DNA of 26,528 nt from SVMC01 sp045601345 (GTDB taxonomy: Bacteria; Bacillota; Clostridia; Oscillospirales; Oscillospiraceae), in NCBI GenBank assembly GCA_045601345.1, contig JAZRZL010000086.1, forward strand, positions 1-26,528, given 5' to 3'. Position numbers and translations under genes: made by a program. Below are positions 21,224 to 26,528 of the stretch, one piece after another. The notes under the pieces are model-generated. The model was not told the DNA's origin. It did not search any database and saw only the letters and a list, made by a program, of their open reading frames with translations. Positions within the stretch are counted from its first letter, which is position 1, and every line of letters begins with the position of its first letter.

Positions 21224-23275
21224 TTATTTTGAAAGAGAAGTCATGGTTTCCGTAATGTTGTTTAGTGCCTGAATCTCTGCTGTGACGACAGCATTCAGGT
21301 CTGCCTTCTGTGTTTCGAGTTCCTTTTCCAGAACTGCAATCTGTGCAGAGGCATCCGGGCTTTCCTCATCGTACATGGCATTCAAATCCTGAATGACCTG
21401 CCAGATGTCCGCATGACTCTTGACATATCCCGTACCCCAGGAGTTCTTTGCATCCGGGCCGAGCACCTGATCTACGAAGAAATCAAAGGTCTCTTCATCA
21501 AATGCATAGGCGTACCAGCCCATATCCACCTTGTACAGCTCCTCATCGACCGCTGTTTTCACATCGCCCTGCTTCAGATAGGCAATGGTCTTTTCAAGCG
21601 CTTCCACATTGGTCTGCTTATAGCAGTGTGCAAATTGGAATTCCTCATTCCAGTCCAGTGTGAACAGTTGGTTCGTGACATCCTTGAACAGCTTATTGGA
21701 GGCAGTGTTGAATTTTGCGGCAGCCTTTTTGCGCACGTTTTCGCACTTCTCTTTGTATGCCTCGGAGGCGGCAGAAGCCCTGTCAAGTGCTTCCAGAAGC
21801 TCCGGTGCATTCTCAATGACCTCGGGATTCACAGTTTCGCTCATCGCATCGAAGAGGTCAGCGTAGTCAAATACTCTGGAGGTCTGCTTGTCCAGAAGTA
21901 TGACCATGCCGCCGTAGAATTCGTGGGAGAATCGGAAGGTATCCTCGCTGTAGCTGTTGCCTTCCTCGCTGTCATTGTTGGAATGGTATGTGCTGGTGTG
22001 GTCTGTTCCATACTGCCCGGAATCAATGACAGGGATTCCCGCATTGACGTAGCAAAATGCTTCCGTCCATGTCCATGCCGGACTGTTGGTCTGAACCGCT
22101 TCGGGATAGGTGCTTCCCGGAATCTGATCTGCAAAGGTCTTCGACCAATCGGCCAGCTCATAGGGAACGGTAATCTCAACGCCCTGCGCATCACCGCTGA
22201 CCACGCCGCTGTCCATATCGAAGGCGACAAATGCATTTTCCATCCAGTCGGGATGGTTCTCCATCTCCACCGTTGCGCCACGCGCCCAGTCATATCTGGA
22301 ATTGTCAACGCCCCATTCTTCGGCACCGTGTCCGATGAACTTGATGGTTCTTTGCGGCTGGTAGCCGCTTTCCTTTAATGCTTTTGCAATACCGAGAATG
22401 CAGGCAATGCCCGAGGTATTATCCGCAAATGCATGGAAATAGGCATCGTAATGGGCAAACATATAGATCACTTCATCGGTCTTTCCCGGAATCTCGCCGT
22501 ATACATTGTACGCCGTCCCATCATGCTCTACCACACCGTCCGCATTGAGGATGGCCTTTACCGAGCCGCCGTTATCTGCAATGGCTTTCTTCAGCGGATT
22601 GGCATCCTTGACCGAAATGGTAAATGCCGGAGCATCCGATGGGCCACAGAAGTCCTGAACACCTACCGTATCATCGGAATAGGTGCAGTAGCCTTCAGTA
22701 TTAACTGCAATAATCGCTCTGGCACCCTTCACCTTGGCCTGATAGGCAGGCCAGTTGATCCACCAGTTATCGAGCTGGTTGATGTCCAGAAGAACGATTT
22801 TGCCTTGAACATCCATATCCTCGTAATCGCTGGCAGTTCCCTGGCCAAGATATACGATTTCAACCTCTTCATTCTCTGCCTGACAGGTGGTCTGGAACAT
22901 GGCCATCTCGATGGTCTTTTCTCCGTCCTGTGCCTGATAGGTCAGATCCGCATTCGTAAAAGTGAATGTGTCAACAGTGATCGGTTCCTTCTGGACATTT
23001 TCCAGACCGATGTTTTTCATTTCGCTCTCGATAAAATCGGCGGCTGCCAGCTCTGCGGCTGAGCCTGCGGTTCGGAATCCCAGGTCTTCATTGGTCTGGA
23101 ATCCTGTGAGCGTTTTCATCAGGCCATAGGAATAGCCTGCGTCCACACACTGAACATAAGCAGCGAAATCTGCGTCGGCTGACGCATCTGATTGTCCATG
23201 CCCCGGGTTGCCACAAGCCGCAGCGCTGAACACAAAAATCAGTGCCAGAAGGATTGCCAATCGTTTTTTCTTCAT
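21224..23275 (-). CDS. M28-family metallopeptidase lipoprotein with PA domain
   Basis: 683 residues. A lipoprotein signal (MKKKRLAILLALIFVFSAAA then C21) anchors it outside the membrane. A protease-associated-like domain lies at ~125-230 (GKIVLLDINQ, GARAIIAVNTEGY). The M28 catalytic domain follows from ~255, with zinc ligands and acidic residues in FAHYDAYFHAFADNTSG, IGHGAEEWG, FDMDSGVVSG and a distal DHTSTYHSNND. The last ~200 residues are helical and end in a coiled coil (LEKELETQKADL). It would release N-terminal amino acids from exogenous peptides. The ATG at 23275 has AAAGGGG 8 bases upstream and begins a standard signal peptide; a start at 23302 is less likely. Monocistronic, with its own promoter. 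Confidence 0.9.
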   Translation of the reverse strand: MKKKRLAILLALIFVFSAAACGNPGHGQSDASADADFAAYVQCVDAGYSYGLMKTLTGFQTNEDLGFRTAGSAAELAAADFIESEMKNIGLENVQKEPITVDTFTFTNADLTYQAQDGEKTIEMAMFQTTCQAENEEVEIVYLGQGTASDYEDMDVQGKIVLLDINQLDNWWINWPAYQAKVKGARAIIAVNTEGYCTYSDDTVGVQDFCGPSDAPAFTISVKDANPLKKAIADNGGSVKAILNADGVVEHDGTAYNVYGEIPGKTDEVIYMFAHYDAYFHAFADNTSGIACILGIAKALKESGYQPQRTIKFIGHGAEEWGVDNSRYDWARGATVEMENHPDWMENAFVAFDMDSGVVSGDAQGVEITVPYELADWSKTFADQIPGSTYPEAVQTNSPAWTWTEAFCYVNAGIPVIDSGQYGTDHTSTYHSNNDSEEGNSYSEDTFRFSHEFYGGMVILLDKQTSRVFDYADLFDAMSETVNPEVIENAPELLEALDRASAASEAYKEKCENVRKKAAAKFNTASNKLFKDVTNQLFTLDWNEEFQFAHCYKQTNVEALEKTIAYLKQGDVKTAVDEELYKVDMGWYAYAFDEETFDFFVDQVLGPDAKNSWGTGYVKSHADIWQVIQDLNAMYDEESPDASAQIAVLEKELETQKADLNAVVTAEIQALNNITETMTSLSK

Positions 23276-23344
23276 TCTGATGTCCCCTTTCTTTTTTATC
23301 AATTCTCCTGCAAAATAGCTCTAACGGACTGCACCGTCCGTGAA

Positions 23345-23373
23345 ATTATGACATGCGAATAAAGCTGTGTCAA
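23345..23373 (-). promoter_or_regulatory. Promoter of the M28 peptidase gene
   Basis: On the minus strand TTGACA (23373-23368), 17-bp spacer, CATAAT (23350-23345). An ACGGAC/GTCCGT hairpin follows in the leader. Confidence 0.8.
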
Positions 23374-23444
23374 GAAAAAAGATGCTTCCGCAAACCCGAA
23401 ATTACAATGTGGATTCAACAAGAACCGAGAGGATAGAGAAATGG

Positions 23445-23473
23445 TTGATTTACGGGGCATTGTGTGATAACAT
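23445..23473 (+). promoter_or_regulatory. Probable promoter of the MBOAT/DHHW operon
   Basis: TTGATT (23445-23450), 17-bp spacer, TAACAT (23468-23473) with TG one base upstream. Sixty bases before the start codon. Confidence 0.55.
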
Positions 23474-23532
23474 TATTATAGAGAAGTGTGCGCCTGTTTC
23501 ATCCTGTATACAGAAAAAGGAGGTATGAAACC

Positions 23533-24942
23533 ATGGTATTCAGCAGCGTCAGCTTTCTGATTTTCTTTTTGCCGTGCCTGCTTGTGATTTATTTTCTTGT
23601 GCCTAAGCGCTTTCGGTATCTGAAAAACCTGATTTTGCTTGCATTCAGTCTGGCATTTTATACCTGCGGCGGGCCGAAATTCCTGCTGCTCATGCTTTTG
23701 TCCATCCTCATCAACTATATTGGCGGCTGTCTGGCTGCCCCCAACCACAGCGCAAAAACACGCAAATTCGGCATGATTTTTTCCGTTGTGCTGGGGCTGG
23801 CACTGCTGGGCTGGTTTAAATATGCGGGCTTCTTCGGTGAGATTCTTCACGCCCTGCTTCCTGTCATCCCAATTCCGCAGGTGACGCTTCCCATCGGCAT
23901 TTCCTTCTTTACCTTCCAGGGTCTGAGCTATGTAATAGATGTCTACCGCGATGATGCCCCGGTGCAGAAGGATATCCTCAAGCTTGCCCTCTACATTTCC
24001 TTCTTCCCGCAGCTCGTGGCAGGCCCCATCGTGCGCTATACCACTGTGGCAGAGGAAATTGAATGCAGAGACGAATCTGTTTCCGAGTTCTCCGCCGGTG
24101 CGGTACGGTTTCTGTTTGGCCTCGGAAAGAAAATGCTCCTTGCCAATGCTGTAGCCAATGTGGCAGATGCCGCCTTTGCTGCCGCAGCACCCTCTGCCAG
24201 CTTTGCATGGCTCGGTGCCCTTGCCTATACCTTCCAGATTTATTTCGACTTCTCTGCCTATTCCGATATGGCCATCGGTCTGGGCAAAATGTTTGGCTTC
24301 CATTTCCTTGAAAACTTCAACTATCCTTACATTTCCCAAAGCATCACGGAATTCTGGCGGCGCTGGCATATTTCCCTTTCCACCTGGTTCCGCGACTATG
24401 TCTATATCCCGCTGGGCGGCAACCGCTGCTCCAAAATGCGCAATATTCTGAATTTGCTGATCGTGTGGTTCCTCACGGGTCTGTGGCACGGCGCAAGCTG
24501 GAATTTTATTGTGTGGGGTCTGTGGTTCTTTGTGCTGCTCATCGGCGAAAAATTCCTCTGGGGCAAGGTACTCCAACGTCTGCCATCCCTTCTGCGCTAT
24601 ATCTATGCTATGCTTCTTGTCATCCTGAGCTGGGTAATTTTCCATGCCAATACGCTCCATGCTGCCATTTCCTATATTGCTGCCATGTTTGGCGGCAACG
24701 CATGGCATGACGCGCACAGCGTATATTATATTGTAGAATATTGGCCGGAATGGCTCTGCTGCTTCCTTGCCGCGCTGCCGGTAAAGCAGTGGCTACAAAT
24801 AGCACTGGAAAAGCGCGATACCGTCACCTCCCGCGCTGTCCTGCTGGCTGCACCGAAGGTGATCGCACTGGCGCTGCTGGTTCTATCCTACTGCAAGCTG
24901 ATCACCGGTTCGTTCAACCCCTTCATTTATTTCCGCTTCTGA
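23533..24942 (+). CDS. MBOAT-family O-acyltransferase (AlgI/PatA-like)
   Basis: 469 residues with about ten to twelve membrane helices. The N-terminal MVFSSVSFLIFFLPCL signature, PIGISFFTFQGLSYVIDVYR, TEFWRRWHISLSTWFRDYVYIPLGG (H279) and LTGLWHGASWNF (the catalytic H319) are typical of AlgI and PatA. These proteins pass acetyl groups across the membrane to extracytoplasmic polysaccharides. The ATG at 23533 follows AAGGAGG with 8 bases spacing. An upstream start at 23488 would add a basic non-family stretch. The next gene starts 13 bases on and encodes the expected partner. Confidence 0.93.
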   Translation: MVFSSVSFLIFFLPCLLVIYFLVPKRFRYLKNLILLAFSLAFYTCGGPKFLLLMLLSILINYIGGCLAAPNHSAKTRKFGMIFSVVLGLALLGWFKYAGFFGEILHALLPVIPIPQVTLPIGISFFTFQGLSYVIDVYRDDAPVQKDILKLALYISFFPQLVAGPIVRYTTVAEEIECRDESVSEFSAGAVRFLFGLGKKMLLANAVANVADAAFAAAAPSASFAWLGALAYTFQIYFDFSAYSDMAIGLGKMFGFHFLENFNYPYISQSITEFWRRWHISLSTWFRDYVYIPLGGNRCSKMRNILNLLIVWFLTGLWHGASWNFIVWGLWFFVLLIGEKFLWGKVLQRLPSLLRYIYAMLLVILSWVIFHANTLHAAISYIAAMFGGNAWHDAHSVYYIVEYWPEWLCCFLAALPVKQWLQIALEKRDTVTSRAVLLAAPKVIALALLVLSYCKLITGSFNPFIYFRF

Positions 24943-24955
24943 AAGGAGGCTCCCT

Positions 24956-26140
24956 ATGAAACGTACCCTTGAATGGATCATGGCACTGCTTTTCTCCGGG
25001 GTGCTCCTGTGCGCAATGCTCGTGACCATGGTAAAGCCGAAGCCGATCTACTCCTACTTTGAAAACCGAAATCTCTCTACCTTCCCTGAGATCAACTGCG
25101 AAACCGTCATTGGCGGGAAGGTCTTCTCCGATTTGGAGACCTATTTCTGTGACTACGCCGCAGGGCGTACCACGGCGCTCAAGGCCGTCACATGGAGTGA
25201 CCTGAATATCTTCCACCGACCTCTGGTCAATGATGTGGTCGTGACAGAGCACGCACTTCTGGCAAGGCTCTCTACAAACCCGGATACCGAGGAGGAAATC
25301 CGGCAAAAGGCCGACACCGTGGCAAAGCAGAATGCCGACTTGCAGGCACAGATCGAAGCCTACGGCGGCAAATACTGCTATCTTGCCGTCCCGTGTCAAT
25401 ACGCCTTCTATGAGGACGAATACCCGTTTTATATGGAAAACTATGCCGATTATACCGATATTGAGATCCCTGCCCTGACAAATGCCATGGAAAAGTACGG
25501 TGTTTCCTTTGTGGATATCGGAAAGGTATTCGATGCCGAAGGCCACCTGCCGGAATTCAGCTCTCTGGCAGACAACCACTATGGCCTGCGCGGTGCCTAT
25601 GTCACCTATCGTGCCGCCGCAGAAAAGCTGGCAGAGGAAGGTATCACGCTGAATTTCCCGGAGGAGGGCAAGGATATCACCTTCTCCGAGCTTCCGAATC
25701 CCTATATGGGCTCGCGCACAAGGGAGCTTCTTGGTATGCGCGGAAATAACGAGCACCTTCTGACTGCGGCCTTCACGGAGGATATCCCCTTCCGGCGCTT
25801 TGACGAGGGCAGCGAAAGTCCTTCTGCCGTCTATTTCATCCCGAGCGGCGAATCCACACAGGTCACCTATGGGCTGTACATGGGGCAGGATCATGCCGAA
25901 ACTATCATCCAGACCAACCGCCCCGAGCTTCCAACCTGCCTCATCTATGGCGACAGCTTCACCAACGCGGTGGAGTGCCTTGCCTACTACAGCTTCGATG
26001 AAATGCGCTCGATCGACCTGCGCCACTACACCGAGCACACCCTGAGTGAATACATAGAGCTGTACAAACCAGATATTGTTATCTGTGTGCGCGACTATCA
26101 GGCACTGTTATTGCAGGAGGGCAATGGCGTACTGTCGTAA
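24956..26140 (+). CDS. DHHW-family extracytoplasmic protein (AlgX/AlgJ-like SGNH fold)
   Basis: 394 residues. A basic N-terminus and one membrane helix (~7-27, MALLFSGVLLCAMLVTMV) anchor it facing outward. The conserved acidic-His pair appears as D206-N-H208-Y (the DHHW box). The SGNH nucleophile region is Y-G-D333-S334-F (LIYGDSFTNAVECL). The early ENRNLSTFPEI and the late PDIVICVRDYQALL are typical. This family finishes acetyl transfer from the partner MBOAT protein to a polysaccharide. Start ATG after AAAGGAGG, 13 bases behind the MBOAT gene. No glycosyltransferase or synthase lies in the window, so the acceptor polymer is unknown. Confidence 0.9.
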   Translation: MKRTLEWIMALLFSGVLLCAMLVTMVKPKPIYSYFENRNLSTFPEINCETVIGGKVFSDLETYFCDYAAGRTTALKAVTWSDLNIFHRPLVNDVVVTEHALLARLSTNPDTEEEIRQKADTVAKQNADLQAQIEAYGGKYCYLAVPCQYAFYEDEYPFYMENYADYTDIEIPALTNAMEKYGVSFVDIGKVFDAEGHLPEFSSLADNHYGLRGAYVTYRAAAEKLAEEGITLNFPEEGKDITFSELPNPYMGSRTRELLGMRGNNEHLLTAAFTEDIPFRRFDEGSESPSAVYFIPSGESTQVTYGLYMGQDHAETIIQTNRPELPTCLIYGDSFTNAVECLAYYSFDEMRSIDLRHYTEHTLSEYIELYKPDIVICVRDYQALLLQEGNGVLS

Positions 26141-26528
26141 CTACGAGAATAAGGGTCAGACTGTCGAAAAACCATAAAATGTACTTTCGCAATTGAGCAG
26201 CGGGGGAAGAGTGAAAAAAGCCCAATGGCAGTAAGTTAACGGTTGCGGAAACCTTCCTAACATAGCCCGCGCTAAGGCTTCCCCTCTGGGGAAGCTGGCG
26301 AGCGAAGCGAGACTGATGAGGTCATCGGATGCACTGCCAAAACAGAAAACCTTCCTAACATAGAAAGCACTCCGTCTTAGAAGACAGACCTCATCCGCCG
26401 CCTGCGGGCGGCACCTTCCCCAGAGGGGCAATGCCGTCAACCTAACGAACAGGACGGCGAGAAGAAGAATATTTACTGGTTTTATGCTTCTTAGTTCTAT
26501 CAAAATGACGATCTTGCTCAACTTTAGT
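26141..26528. other. Gene-free end of the window
   Basis: Apart from repeat copy C nothing is seen. There is no clear terminator for the MBOAT/DHHW operon in the 80 bases after its stop. The last 80 bases (26447-26528) are AT-rich and contain no supported feature. Confidence 0.5.
26223..26446. mobile_element. MITE-like repeat, copy C (decayed right end)
   Basis: The left end CAATGGCAGTAAGTTAAC matches the terminal repeat of copy B with one change. The interior from 26276 to about 26429 follows copy B at roughly 90% identity, including the CTTCCCC/GGGGAAG, GATGAGGTC/GACCTCATC and CCGCCTGCGGGCGG units. The right terminal repeat is degenerate (GCCGTCAACCTAACG). No target duplication is seen. 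A 121-residue minus-strand frame (26521-26156) through it is an artefact. Confidence 0.75.

Noticed and set aside
26156..26521. 121-residue minus-strand frame
   Set aside because: It is a translation of repeat copy C, with the same hairpin modules as copy B.
1..26528. CRISPR array, prophage or integrated conjugative element
   Set aside because: No regularly spaced repeats, and no integrase, relaxase, terminase or structural genes.

Overview
The window reads as the chromosome of a Gram-positive, spore-forming member of the Clostridia. Gene content, a moderately high GC and the families of short hairpin repeats suggest the Oscillospiraceae/Ruminococcaceae group, but this is an inference from style and no marker gene is present. 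Support comes from G-rich Shine-Dalgarno sites, sigma-A-type promoters with 16-18 bp spacers, a CIRCE operator, a T-box leader, a tRNA with encoded CCA and a PdaA-type spore-cortex deacetylase. No rRNA, CRISPR array, complete insertion sequence or prophage structural gene is visible.

Layout. 1-2843 (minus): a membrane protein fused to an acyltransferase-like domain, then alanine racemase, ending at a terminator next to a long imperfect hairpin element. 3030-3668 (plus): a LUD-domain protein with a divergent promoter. 3764-5168: an AT-rich accessory island with a HicA/HicB toxin-antitoxin pair and a membrane protein of possible conflict-system type. 5169-5843: hairpins and a MITE-like repeat. 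5844-7049: a PTS EIIC-like protein whose frame runs into its own terminator. 7098-9789: HrcA/CIRCE-controlled clpB.

9884-13844 (minus) is a spermidine/putrescine ABC transporter operon: potA, potB and a potC-potD fusion. It is preceded by about 380 nt of leader with a strong promoter, many small hairpins and an intrinsic terminator abutting the potA ribosome-binding site. 14347-14738 holds a perfect 30-bp inverted repeat and a MITE-like element with 11-bp target duplications. 14750-16858 (minus) is thrS without a TGS domain, behind a T-box.

16855-17655 (minus) is an overlapping three-gene set: a Cys-rich protein, a small unknown and a sigma-region-4-like protein. It is divergent from an XRE regulator. 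Then come tadA, a large hairpin, tRNA-Lys(CUU), a VTT/DedA-like membrane protein and pdaA. 20571-20849 (minus) is a zinc-ribbon protein with a consensus promoter, and 21224-23275 (minus) an M28 peptidase lipoprotein. 23533-26140 (plus) is an MBOAT acyltransferase plus DHHW-protein pair of the cell-surface O-acetylation type. The window ends in a second, decayed copy of the MITE-like repeat.

The best leads are the structured, terminator-ended leader before potA; the EIIC gene that has lost its stop codon and reads through its terminator; the repeat family with clear TIRs and target duplications; the hairpin burying the pdaA ribosome-binding site; and the hicAB-linked membrane protein.
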